From Pseudactinotalea sp. HY158 (GTDB taxonomy: Bacteria; Actinomycetota; Actinomycetes; Actinomycetales; Beutenbergiaceae), in assembly GCF_009660225.1 (NCBI RefSeq), contig NZ_CP045920.1:1116001-1180000 (forward strand): a stretch of DNA of 64,000 nucleotides, given 5' to 3'. The notes under the pieces are model-generated. The model was given only the letters and a program-made list of their open reading frames with translations, ran no database searches and was not told where the DNA came from. Below are positions 13,377-21,012 of the stretch, piece after piece; within the stretch, counting starts at the first letter, position 1, and each line of letters begins with the position of its first letter. A program made the translations under genes and the position numbers.

Positions 13377-14963
13377 ATGAGCACAGTCAGCGGAATCGAG
13401 ATCATTGGAGATCTTCCCGCCGGAGCGGAGGAGGTGGTGACCGATTCGGCCCTGGAGCTCATCGTCACGCTCCACCGCGCGCTGGCGGCGCGCCGCGAGG
13501 AGGCGCTCGCCGCCCGCGCCGAGGTCGTCGAGCGCGTGAGCGCCGGCGGCACCCTCGACTTCCTGCCCGAGACGGAGCACATCCGGGCCGATCCCACGTG
13601 GCAGGTGGCCCCGCCGGCCCCGGGCCTGGAGGACCGGCGCGTCGAGATCACGGGCCCGACTGATCGGCGGATGACCATCAACGCGCTCAACGCCGGCGCG
13701 AAGGTCTGGCTGGCCGACCAGGAGGACGCCAACACGCCCGAGTGGGACTCCGTGGTCGGGGGCCAGCTCAACCTGCTCCACGCCATCGACCGCACGATCG
13801 ACTTCACGCACTCGAACGGCAAGACCTACGCGCTCGCGCCCGACGAGGACCTCGCGACCATCGTCATGCGTCCGCGCGGCTGGCACCTGCCGGAGAAGCA
13901 CGTGCTCGTCGACGGCGAGGTGACCTCCGGTTCGCTCGTGGACTTCGCCCTCTTCGTGGCCACCGCGGGCCTGCGCCAGATCGCCAAGGGGCAGGGGCCG
14001 TACTTCTACCTCCCGAAGATGGAGCACCACCTCGAGGCGCGGATGTGGAACGACGCGTTCAACATCGCCTCGGACCACCTCGGCTTCCTCCGCGGCACGA
14101 TCCGGGCGACCTGCCTCATCGAGACCATCCCCGCCGCGTTCCAGATGGAGGAGATCCTCTACGAGCTGCGCGACCACTCGGCCGGGCTCAACGCCGGCCG
14201 CTGGGACTACCTGTTCTCGGTCATCAAGACCTTCCGCACCCGCGGTCAGGAGTTCCTGCTCCCCGACCGCAACGCGATCACGATGACCGTGCCGTTCATG
14301 CGCGCCTACACCGAGCTGCTCGTGCGCACGTGCCACAAGCGCGGAGCGCACGCGATCGGCGGCATGGCGGCCTTCATCCCGAGCCGTGACGAGGAGGTGA
14401 ACAAGGTCGCCTTCGACAAGGTCCGCGCCGACAAGCTGCGGGAGGCCACCGACGGCTTCGACGGCTCGTGGGTCGCACACCCGGGCATGGTCGAGACCTG
14501 CAAGGAGGTCTTCACCTCCGTGCTCGGCGACCGGCCGAACCAGATCGACAACAAGCGCGAGGACGTCTCCGTCACCGCCGCCGACCTGCTCGACGTCGCC
14601 GCCACCCCCGGTGACGTGACCGAGGAGGGGCTGCGCACGAACGTCTCCGTGGCGCTGCAGTACCTGCGTGCCTGGCTCGGCGGCCTCGGGGCCGTCGCGA
14701 TCTTCGACCTCATGGAGGACGCCGCCACCGCCGAGATCTCCCGCTCCCAGACCTGGCAGTGGCTCCACAACGGGATCACGCTGGCCGACACCGGCGAGCT
14801 CGTGACCCGGGAGCTGGTCGAGCGGATCGTGGCCGAGGAGATCGCGAAGCTGCCCGGCGAGCCGGGCGACTACGAGCAGGCGCGCGACACGTTCCTCGAC
14901 GTCGCGATCGCGGAGGAGTACGTCGACTTCCTCACCCTGCCCGCCTACGATCGGATGGTGTGA
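13377..14963 (+). CDS. aceB: Malate synthase A
   Basis: Malate synthase condenses glyoxylate with acetyl-CoA to malate. ATG 13377 follows AAGGAACGGAG and gives 528 residues, normal for the A isoform. Motifs: TINALNAGAKVWLADQEDA, VMRPRGWHLPEKHV, FYLPKMEHHLEARMW, the family signature DHSAGLNAGRWDYLFS at about residues 265-280, and the C-terminal ISRSQTWQWLHNG. No isocitrate lyase gene lies in the window and the gene sits among urate genes, so here it most likely disposes of glyoxylate from allantoin; this is inference. The peroxiredoxin ATG overlaps its stop (14963). Confidence 0.96.
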   Translation: MSTVSGIEIIGDLPAGAEEVVTDSALELIVTLHRALAARREEALAARAEVVERVSAGGTLDFLPETEHIRADPTWQVAPPAPGLEDRRVEITGPTDRRMTINALNAGAKVWLADQEDANTPEWDSVVGGQLNLLHAIDRTIDFTHSNGKTYALAPDEDLATIVMRPRGWHLPEKHVLVDGEVTSGSLVDFALFVATAGLRQIAKGQGPYFYLPKMEHHLEARMWNDAFNIASDHLGFLRGTIRATCLIETIPAAFQMEEILYELRDHSAGLNAGRWDYLFSVIKTFRTRGQEFLLPDRNAITMTVPFMRAYTELLVRTCHKRGAHAIGGMAAFIPSRDEEVNKVAFDKVRADKLREATDGFDGSWVAHPGMVETCKEVFTSVLGDRPNQIDNKREDVSVTAADLLDVAATPGDVTEEGLRTNVSVALQYLRAWLGGLGAVAIFDLMEDAATAEISRSQTWQWLHNGITLADTGELVTRELVERIVAEEIAKLPGEPGDYEQARDTFLDVAIAEEYVDFLTLPAYDRMV

Positions 14964-15436
14964 TGACCCGGCTCGAGACGGGCGTCCGCGCCCCCGACTT
15001 CACCCTCACCGGCGCCGACGGTGCCGAGGTGTCCCTCGCCGGCGTGTGTGCGCGGGCCACGGCCGGGGTCGTCGTCTACTTCTATCCGAAGGCGGGCACG
15101 CCGGGCTGCACCACGGAGGCGTGCGACTTCCGGGACAACCTCGCCTCCCTCGCCGCCGGCGGCTACGAGGTGCTCGGGATCTCCGCCGATCCGATCGCGG
15201 ACCTACGGGCCTTCGCTGCGGCGGAGCACCTGACCTTCCCGCTGCTGTCCGACGACGGTGCCCGGGTCGCGCAGGAGTACGGCGCCTGGGGCGAGAAGAC
15301 CGTGGGCGGCTCGACGTTCGAGGGCGTCCTGCGCTCGACCTTCGTCATCGGCCCCGACGGCGATGTCCGCTCGGCCGAGTACAACGTCGAGGCCACGGGC
15401 CACGTCGCCCGACTCCGCGAGCAGCTGCTCGGCTGA
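14963..15436 (+). CDS. Peroxiredoxin, BCP/PrxQ type
   Basis: A thiol peroxidase that reduces H2O2 and organic peroxides in the cytoplasm. The 157-residue product has the thioredoxin fold and the PrxQ motif GTPGCTTEACDFRD: Cys49 is the peroxidatic residue and Cys54, five positions on, the resolving one. ATG 14963 overlaps the malate synthase stop, so it is translationally coupled to a gene of the urate/glyoxylate pathway. Uricase, encoded just downstream, releases H2O2, which gives a plausible reason for this location. A strong hairpin follows the gene. Confidence 0.92.
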   Translation: MTRLETGVRAPDFTLTGADGAEVSLAGVCARATAGVVVYFYPKAGTPGCTTEACDFRDNLASLAAGGYEVLGISADPIADLRAFAAAEHLTFPLLSDDGARVAQEYGAWGEKTVGGSTFEGVLRSTFVIGPDGDVRSAEYNVEATGHVARLREQLLG

Positions 15437-15474
15437 GGGGCCGGCACAGGCGACCGGGCCGAGACATCGGCCTC

Positions 15475-15512
15475 CCGACGGGGGACGCGGCACACGCCGC
15501 GTCCCCCGTCGG
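15475..15512 (+). terminator. 17-bp hairpin after peroxiredoxin
   Basis: Perfect 17-bp arms (15475-15491 and 15496-15512) with a four-base ACAC loop, very GC-rich and without a following U tract. It separates the aceB-prx unit from the uraD promoter. Confidence 0.7.
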
Positions 15513-15579
15513 CATGGGGAGCCCCGATACAAGACCGACGGGCGATGGGGCCGATCGCGAAGCTCAGGGGAACTGAGGC

Positions 15580-15633
15580 TTGACATCCGCGACGGGTGCC
15601 CATAACGTTTGCATTGTAGAAGTTACTTTCCAC
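15580..15633 (+). promoter_or_regulatory. Promoter and operator of the uraD-uricase-permease operon
   Basis: TTGACA at 15580-15585 and TAACGT at 15603-15608 are 17 bases apart, close to a textbook promoter. The operator-like element at 15607-15633 overlaps the -10 and the expected transcript start; its GTAGAA...ACTTTCCAC part aligns with the other island copies (13 of 18 core bases identical to the copy before the NCS1 permease gene). The position suggests repression by blocking polymerase. Confidence 0.65.
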
Positions 15634-15725
15634 CTGTCGGAAACTCTTCGGATGTTCGACCTCCGTTGTAGCACGTTCAGGGCGTCGATGAAGCGTCCGT
15701 GTGCGTCGCTTCGGAAGGGACGGCG

Positions 15726-16556
15726 ATGCAGCTGTCAGCGTTCAACGAGATCGAGGCGGGCGAGGCCGCGGACCTGCTCCGTGCCTGCGCCCACGTCGAT
15801 CGCTGGGCACGGGAGATCGCGGCCGGCCGGCCGTACGCCTCCGTGGCCGAGGTCTCGGCGGCGGCGCGTGCCTGCGCCGATCCGTGGACGGAGGCCGAGA
15901 TCGACGAGGCCCTCGCCCGCCACCCCCGCATCGGCGAACGCGCCCGGGGCGCGGCCGAGGATGCCCGGATGAGCCGGGCGGAGCAGTCCGGCCTGGGCAT
16001 CACCGACGACGTCCAGCGCCGCCTGGACGAGGGGAACGCCGCCTACGAGGACGCGTTCGGCTTCGTGTTCCTCATCCGCGCCGCCGGGCGCACCGCCGAG
16101 GAGATCCTCGCCGAGCTCGAACGCCGCATGACCCACACCCCGGAGACGGAACGCCGGGTCGCGGCCGAGCAGCTTCGTGAGATCGCCGTACTACGACTGG
16201 AAGGACTGCTGTCCCCCATGGCCTCGTTCATCACCACCCACGTGCTCGACGCGCAGTCGGGCCGGCCCGCCGCCGGGATCGACGTCGAGCTCGCCCACCG
16301 GGACGCCACCGGCTGGGTCACGGTCGCCACCGGCCGGACCGACGACGACGGCCGCATCGGCGACCTCGGCCCCGAGGCCCTCGCCGGTGGCACCTACCGC
16401 GTCACGTTCGACACCGGCGCCTATTTCGCCGGGCACGACACCCCCACCTTCTATCCCGAGGTCTCGGTCACCTTCACCGTCGATGCCGACGAGAAGCACT
16501 ACCACGTACCGATCCTCCTGAGCCCATTCGCCTACTCCACCTACCGTGGCAGCTGA
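15726..16556 (+). CDS. Bifunctional OHCU decarboxylase / 5-hydroxyisourate hydrolase (UraD-UraH fusion)
   Basis: This single chain carries the two steps after uricase. ATG 15726 follows GGAAGGGA and gives 276 residues. Residues 1 to about 163 are OHCU decarboxylase, with catalytic His66 in RHPRIGER; residues of about 167-276 are the transthyretin-like 5-hydroxyisourate hydrolase, with ITTHVLDAQSGRPAAG, YRVTFDTG, YPEVSVTF, HYHVPILLSPFAYSTY and the diagnostic C-terminal YRGS. Together they turn the unstable uricase product stereospecifically into S-allantoin. The linker is only about four residues. The decarboxylase-hydrolase order is the one known from plant allantoin synthase. Uricase starts 11 bases after its stop. 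Confidence 0.93.
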   Translation: MQLSAFNEIEAGEAADLLRACAHVDRWAREIAAGRPYASVAEVSAAARACADPWTEAEIDEALARHPRIGERARGAAEDARMSRAEQSGLGITDDVQRRLDEGNAAYEDAFGFVFLIRAAGRTAEEILAELERRMTHTPETERRVAAEQLREIAVLRLEGLLSPMASFITTHVLDAQSGRPAAGIDVELAHRDATGWVTVATGRTDDDGRIGDLGPEALAGGTYRVTFDTGAYFAGHDTPTFYPEVSVTFTVDADEKHYHVPILLSPFAYSTYRGS

Positions 16557-16567
16557 AAGGAAGCAAG

Positions 16568-17512
16568 ATGACCACCGTTGACACCACCCCGGACACGACT
16601 CCGCGCGAACTGCCGAGCGAGAACGCCCGGATGCATGCCGCCTCCCACGGCAAGGGCGGGGTCCACCTCGTCCGCATCGACCGGGACGGCCCGGTCCACC
16701 ACATCACCGACTACACCGTCTCCTCCGCCATCCGCGGCGACCTCGACCGCATCTACACCCACGGCGACAACTCCACCTGCGTGGCCACGGACACGCAGAA
16801 GAACATCACGTTCTCCCTCGCCCGCGACGGCGTGGGCACGCCCGAGGAGTTCGCCCTGAAGTTCGGCCGGTTCATGTTCTCGGAATGGCCCGAGATCGTC
16901 ACCGGTGGCCGCTGGGAGGTCAAGAAGGTCGACTGGGACCGGATCGTCGGCGACCACGGCCCGCACAACCACTCCTTCGTGCGCTCCGGCAAGGAGGAGC
17001 GTTACGCGGTCGTCCAGGCAGAGGGGAAGGACTTCCACATCGTCTCCGGCCTCAAGGAGCTCACCGTGCTCAAGTCCTCCGGGTCGTCCTTCGTGGGCTA
17101 CCCCAAGGGCACGTACACGACCCTGGCCGAGACGACCGACCGGATCATGTCGACCGACGTCTCCGCCTGGTGGGAGTACAACACCCTCGAGGCGGACTTC
17201 GACGCGATCTTCGACTCGGTTCGCCACATCATCCTGACCGAGTTCGCGGAGCGCTTCTCCATGGCGCTGCAGAACACGATGTGGGCGATCAGCTCGCGGA
17301 TCATCGACACCCACCCCGAGATCGACACGGTGCGGCTGCAGTGCCCGAACAACCACCACTTCGTGGTCGACCTGAGCCCGTTCGGCCAGGACAACCCGAA
17401 CGTCGTCTTCTACGCGGCCGACCGCCCCTTCGGCGACATCACCTCGGAGGTGGTGCGCACGGGCACGACCCCGACCCCGGCCGCCTGGACCACCATCCCG
17501 TCCTTCACCTGA
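16568..17512 (+). CDS. Urate oxidase (uricase)
   Basis: A cofactor-free oxidase converting urate, O2 and water to 5-hydroxyisourate and H2O2. The 314-residue product, starting at ATG 16568 after AAAGGAAG, has the tandem T-fold motifs YTHGDNSTCVATDTQKN (with the conserved Thr and Lys-region residues of the active site), EEFALKFGRFM, HNHSFVRSG, FVGYPKGTYTTL, NTMWAISSRII and NNHHFVVDL. No peroxisomal or secretion signal is present, as expected of a bacterial cytosolic enzyme. It lies between the UraD-UraH fusion and an NCS2 permease. Confidence 0.96.
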   Translation: MTTVDTTPDTTPRELPSENARMHAASHGKGGVHLVRIDRDGPVHHITDYTVSSAIRGDLDRIYTHGDNSTCVATDTQKNITFSLARDGVGTPEEFALKFGRFMFSEWPEIVTGGRWEVKKVDWDRIVGDHGPHNHSFVRSGKEERYAVVQAEGKDFHIVSGLKELTVLKSSGSSFVGYPKGTYTTLAETTDRIMSTDVSAWWEYNTLEADFDAIFDSVRHIILTEFAERFSMALQNTMWAISSRIIDTHPEIDTVRLQCPNNHHFVVDLSPFGQDNPNVVFYAADRPFGDITSEVVRTGTTPTPAAWTTIPSFT

Positions 17513-17520
17513 CCCCCGTT

Positions 17521-17557
17521 CCGGCGGCCGGAGCGCTCAGGTCGCCCCGGCCGCCGG
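17521..17557 (+). other. Intra-operon hairpin between uricase and permease genes
   Basis: Perfect 11-bp arms CCGGCGGCCGG and CCGGCCGCCGG (17521-17531, 17547-17557) with a 15-base loop, ahead of the permease Shine-Dalgarno AAAGGAGAG. It may lower read-through or protect the upstream mRNA; there is no U tract. Confidence 0.4.
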
Positions 17558-17582
17558 CGCCTCATCTCAAAGGAGAGAAACT

Positions 17583-19166
17583 ATGACGGCACAGTCGGCT
17601 GCCGCCACCCGGAAGGGCGCGAGGCCCGAGGACGAACGCCTCGGGCTCGGAGCGAACTTCGCCTTCGGCCTCCAGCACGTCCTGACCATGTACGGCGGCA
17701 TCATCGCCGTGCCCCTCATCATCGGCCAGGCCGCCGGTCTCGACGCCACGCAGGTCGCGTTGCTCGTGGCGTCCTGCCTGTTCGTCGGCGGCCTCGCCAC
17801 CATGCTCCAGGCCTGGGGGCTGCCGTTCTTCGGATCGCAGCTGCCCCTCGTCCAGGGCGTCTCCTTCGCGGGCGTCTCCACCATGCTCGCGATCATGAAC
17901 AGCGGGGAGCTGGTCGCGGCGAGCCCGAACGAGAAGCTCCAGGCGGTCTTCGGCGCGGTCATCGGAGCCTCCGTCATCGGCCTGATCATCGCGCCGTTCT
18001 TCGCGAAGATCGTGCGGTTCTTCCCGCCGGTCGTCACCGGCACCGTCATCACCGTCATCGGCCTCTCGCTCATGCGCGTCGCCGCGGACTGGGCCATGGG
18101 CGGCGTCGGATCGGCGACCTTCGGCGAGCCGAGCAACATCGTGCTCGCGCTCCTCACGCTCGTCGTCGTGCTCGGCCTGTCGAAGGTCGGCATCTCCATG
18201 GTGTCGCGGATGTCGATCCTGCTGGGCATCGTGGTGGGAACGATCATCGCCATCCCGTTCGGGAAGGTCGACTTCTCCGGGATCACCGAGGCCGGCGTCG
18301 TCGCCGTCCCCGAACCGTTCCACTTCGGGTTGCCGACGTTCGCGATCGGGGCGATCGTGTCGATGTTCGTGGTCATCATCGTGACGATGGTGGAGACGAC
18401 CGCCGACATCCTCGCCGTCGGCGAGATCGTCAAGACCAAGGTCGACTCGAAGCGGATCGCGTCGGGCCTGCGGGCGGACATGATCTCCTCGGCCATCGCG
18501 CCGATCTTCAACTCCTTCACGCAGTCCGCCTTCGCCCAGAACGTGGGCCTCGTGGCGATCACCAAGGTCAAGTCGAGGTTCGTCGTCGTGGCCGGCGGCG
18601 TCATCCTCGTCGTGCTCGGCCTGCTGCCGGTCGTCGGCGGCATCGTGGCCGTCATCCCGCCGCCGGTTCTCGGCGGGGCGGGCATCGTGCTGTTCGGCAG
18701 CGTCGCCGCCGCGGGCATCCGGACCCTCGGAACCGTCAAGTACGACGGCAACATGAACCTCATCATCGTCGCCGTCGGCATCGCGGTGGGGATCCTGCCC
18801 GAGGTGCGGCCCGAGTTCTACGAGCAGTTCCCCACGGCCGTCCAGATCATCTTCGGTTCGGGGATCTCCTCCGCGGCGATCTTCGCCGTCGTCATGAACC
18901 TGGTGTTCAACCACTTCAGCAGCGGCACCCCGGACAACCCCTCGGTCTTCGCCGCGGGCACCGGCCGGGTCATCACCGAGAAGCAGTTCCGCCGGCTCCA
19001 GGACGGCGACTACGTCCAGGACGGCAAGCTGCACACGGCCGCCGGGGAGGAGATTCCGGTCGTCTCCAAGCGCGAGGCCGTCATCGTCCACGACGCGGTC
19101 GTCGCCGGCGAGGTCGCCTCCCAGGAGGACGTGGCCAAGGTGCTCGAGCGCGCCGTCGAGGACTGA
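17583..19166 (+). CDS. NCS2-family xanthine/urate permease
   Basis: A proton-coupled nucleobase transporter of the NAT/NCS2 family, likely importing urate or xanthine. The 527-residue product starts at ATG 17583 after AAAGGAGAG. It has about 14 hydrophobic segments, an early LQHVLTMYGGIIAVPL, the motif PLVQGVSFAG, and the NAT signature QNVGLVAITK, whose form (QNxGxxxxT followed by K) is that of xanthine/urate carriers. After the last membrane helix there is a hydrophilic tail of about 80 residues (from about SSGTPDNPSVF), longer than in many relatives and of unknown role. It closes the uraD-uricase operon. Confidence 0.93.
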   Translation: MTAQSAAATRKGARPEDERLGLGANFAFGLQHVLTMYGGIIAVPLIIGQAAGLDATQVALLVASCLFVGGLATMLQAWGLPFFGSQLPLVQGVSFAGVSTMLAIMNSGELVAASPNEKLQAVFGAVIGASVIGLIIAPFFAKIVRFFPPVVTGTVITVIGLSLMRVAADWAMGGVGSATFGEPSNIVLALLTLVVVLGLSKVGISMVSRMSILLGIVVGTIIAIPFGKVDFSGITEAGVVAVPEPFHFGLPTFAIGAIVSMFVVIIVTMVETTADILAVGEIVKTKVDSKRIASGLRADMISSAIAPIFNSFTQSAFAQNVGLVAITKVKSRFVVVAGGVILVVLGLLPVVGGIVAVIPPPVLGGAGIVLFGSVAAAGIRTLGTVKYDGNMNLIIVAVGIAVGILPEVRPEFYEQFPTAVQIIFGSGISSAAIFAVVMNLVFNHFSSGTPDNPSVFAAGTGRVITEKQFRRLQDGDYVQDGKLHTAAGEEIPVVSKREAVIVHDAVVAGEVASQEDVAKVLERAVED

Positions 19167-19198
19167 CCCGCTCCGGAACACGCGCGAGCACGCGAGAC

Positions 19199-19238
19199 AG
19201 CGCCGGCCGGCCGAGATCGTACTCGGCCGGCCGGCGCT
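19199..19238. terminator. Bidirectional hairpin between NCS2 permease and iclR genes
   Basis: Perfect 17-bp arms (19199-19215 and 19222-19238) with loop ATCGTA lie between two convergent genes and can end transcription from both sides. Confidence 0.75.
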
Positions 19239-19248
19239 CTCGTGGGTC

Positions 19249-20025
19249 TCAGTCGGTCAGGAGGGTCTCGGCGATCTCGTGCGCGGCGTGCTGGAGCACG
19301 GGCACGGCGCGCTTGCCGAAGTCGGGGGTCACGCGCGAGTCCGGGCCCGAGATCGACAGCGCGGTGGGGGTCGGCGCACGGGGGACCGGGACGGCGAAGC
19401 ACCGCACCCCGATCTCCTGCTCGCCGTCGTCGACCGCGAAGCCCCGCTCCCGGATGAGCGCGAGCTCGGAGAGCAGCGCCGCGGGAGTGACGATCGTGCG
19501 GTCGGTCGCGGCGGGCATGCCGACCCGGCCGAGGATCTCCATGACGGTCTGGTCCGGCAGCTGGGAGAGCACGGCCTTGCCGACCCCGGCGGAGTGCGGG
19601 AAGACCCGCCGGCCCACCTCCGTGAACATCCGCATCGAGTGGGCCGAGGAGGCCTGCGCCACGTAGACGACCATGTCGCGGTCGATCATCGCCAGGTTGG
19701 CGCTCTCCCCGAGCTCCTGTGCGAGGGCCGCGAGGTAGGGACGGGCATCCGAGCCGAGCTGGCGGCCCGCGCTCTCCCCGAGCCGGATGAGGCGGGGCCC
19801 GAGGGTGTAGCGCCGCGAGGGAAGCTGGCGCACGTAGCCGTGTGCGAGGAGCGTGCGCATGAGCCGGTGTATCGTCGGCAGCGGGAGGTCGGTGTGTTCG
19901 GCCAGCTCGCTCAGCGTCGCCTGTCCGCCGGCGTCCGTGAGGAGCTCGAGCAGTTCGACCGCCCGGTCGACCGACTGCACGGTCCCGGATCGGGTGCTGC
20001 TGCGGGTGGGGGCGGCTGCGCTCAT
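19249..20025 (-). CDS. IclR-family regulator, candidate urate/allantoin/glyoxylate repressor (AllR-like)
   Basis: The 258-residue product has an N-terminal winged helix (TVQSVDRAVELLELLTD, then TLSELAEHTDLPLPTIHRLMRTLLAHGYV at about 20-72) and the C-terminal IclR effector domain (SAGVGKAVLSQLP, RERGFAVDDGEQEIGVRCFAVPV). IclR proteins bind DNA as dimers or tetramers and sense small acids; AllR in E. coli and Streptomyces responds to glyoxylate/allantoin intermediates. Its place in the middle of the island and the shared operator before at least five transcription units make it the prime candidate regulator. An operator copy lies upstream of its own start (20192-20218), suggesting autoregulation. 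Confidence 0.9.
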   Translation of the reverse strand: MSAAAPTRSSTRSGTVQSVDRAVELLELLTDAGGQATLSELAEHTDLPLPTIHRLMRTLLAHGYVRQLPSRRYTLGPRLIRLGESAGRQLGSDARPYLAALAQELGESANLAMIDRDMVVYVAQASSAHSMRMFTEVGRRVFPHSAGVGKAVLSQLPDQTVMEILGRVGMPAATDRTIVTPAALLSELALIRERGFAVDDGEQEIGVRCFAVPVPRAPTPTALSISGPDSRVTPDFGKRAVPVLQHAAHEIAETLLTD

Positions 20026-20191
20026 GCTGTGCCTCGTCTACATCGGGTGCGATGACGGCGACCGGTTCGAGTGCTCTCGCGACGACCTCGACCGCTCGGC
20101 GCCGGTCGTGCACGGTGATGCGCGATTGCGCATGGCTCTACGGCGACTCGGCAGGGTGTCGGGGAGGGGGTGTCGGGGAGGGGTGCCATCG

Positions 20192-20218
20192 TTTCAGATA
20201 GTGGAAAGTATACTCCAC
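20192..20218 (-). promoter_or_regulatory. Shared operator upstream of iclR
   Basis: TTTCAGATA (20192-20200) is followed by GTGGA-N8-TCCAC (20201-20218). The first nine bases are identical to the copy before the malic enzyme gene, and the ACTCCAC end is shared too. On the minus strand it contains TATACT (complement of 20207-20212), a good -10 for iclR. The rest of the 255-bp gap holds nothing I recognise. Confidence 0.6.
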
Positions 20219-20280
20219 GCTGTGACATAGTGCACGTTCGGGTCGGTCGCGTCCGTCAGGTCGCTCACGGGCGCGCCGCC

Positions 20281-21003
20281 TCAGGCGGGTGCGACCGGAT
20301 GGACGATGCGCTTGGGGCGCGGGGTGGCGAACGTGCGGACCTTCGACGTGCTCAGCCCGAGCCGGACGAGGGATTCGGCGACGGTCACCGCGGCCGCGAC
20401 CCCGTCGACCACGGGAACCCCGGTCGCCTCCTGGACGGCCGCGTCGAGGCCGGCCATCCCGCCGCACCCGAGGCAGATGACCTCGGCGCGATCCTCCGTG
20501 ACCGCGCGCACCGATTGCGCCACGATGGCCTCGACCGCTCGGTCGTGATCGCCCTCGAGCTCGAGCACCGACAGCCCCGAGGCGCGGACCGAGGCGCAGC
20601 GCTGGAGCAGCCCGGCGGTGAGCAGGCGGTCCTCGATCAGGGGAACGGTGCGATCGAGGGTCGTCACCACCGAGTACTTGTGCCCGAGGTACTGGGCGGT
20701 GGTGGCGGCGGCCTCCGTGATGTCCACGACCGGCACGTCGCACAGCTCCTGCAGGCCCTCGCGTCCGTGTTCGCCGTAGCCGGCCTGGATGACGGCGTCG
20801 TAGTGGCCCTCGTAGGCGCGGACCGCCTCCTGCACGGCGACGGCCGCGAGGAAGGATTCGTGGTTGCCCTCGACGGATTCGGCGCCGAATTCCGGGGTGA
20901 TCCCGACGATCTCGGTTCCGGGTGCGGCGACGGACCGGGCCGAGGCCGCGATCGTGTCGGTCATGGAGCGGGTGGTGTTGACGTTCGCGACAAGGATGCG
21001 CAT
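20281..21003 (-). CDS. Asp/Glu/hydantoin racemase family protein, candidate allantoin racemase
   Basis: The 240-residue product matches the aspartate/glutamate/hydantoin racemase family: MRILVANVNTTRSMT at the N terminus, PVVDITEAAA, and ICLGCGGMAGL with the conserved Cys180. Allantoin racemase members interconvert R- and S-allantoin so that a stereospecific allantoinase can use both. Here the first catalytic position reads VIQAGYGEHG, with Ala74 where two-base members have Cys, so racemisation by the standard two-cysteine mechanism is doubtful; a hydantoin-related or one-base activity is possible. It lies ten bases after the NCS1 permease gene and is cotranscribed with it. Confidence 0.78.
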   Translation of the reverse strand: MRILVANVNTTRSMTDTIAASARSVAAPGTEIVGITPEFGAESVEGNHESFLAAVAVQEAVRAYEGHYDAVIQAGYGEHGREGLQELCDVPVVDITEAAATTAQYLGHKYSVVTTLDRTVPLIEDRLLTAGLLQRCASVRASGLSVLELEGDHDRAVEAIVAQSVRAVTEDRAEVICLGCGGMAGLDAAVQEATGVPVVDGVAAAVTVAESLVRLGLSTSKVRTFATPRPKRIVHPVAPA

Positions 21004-21012
21004 GGGATCTCC

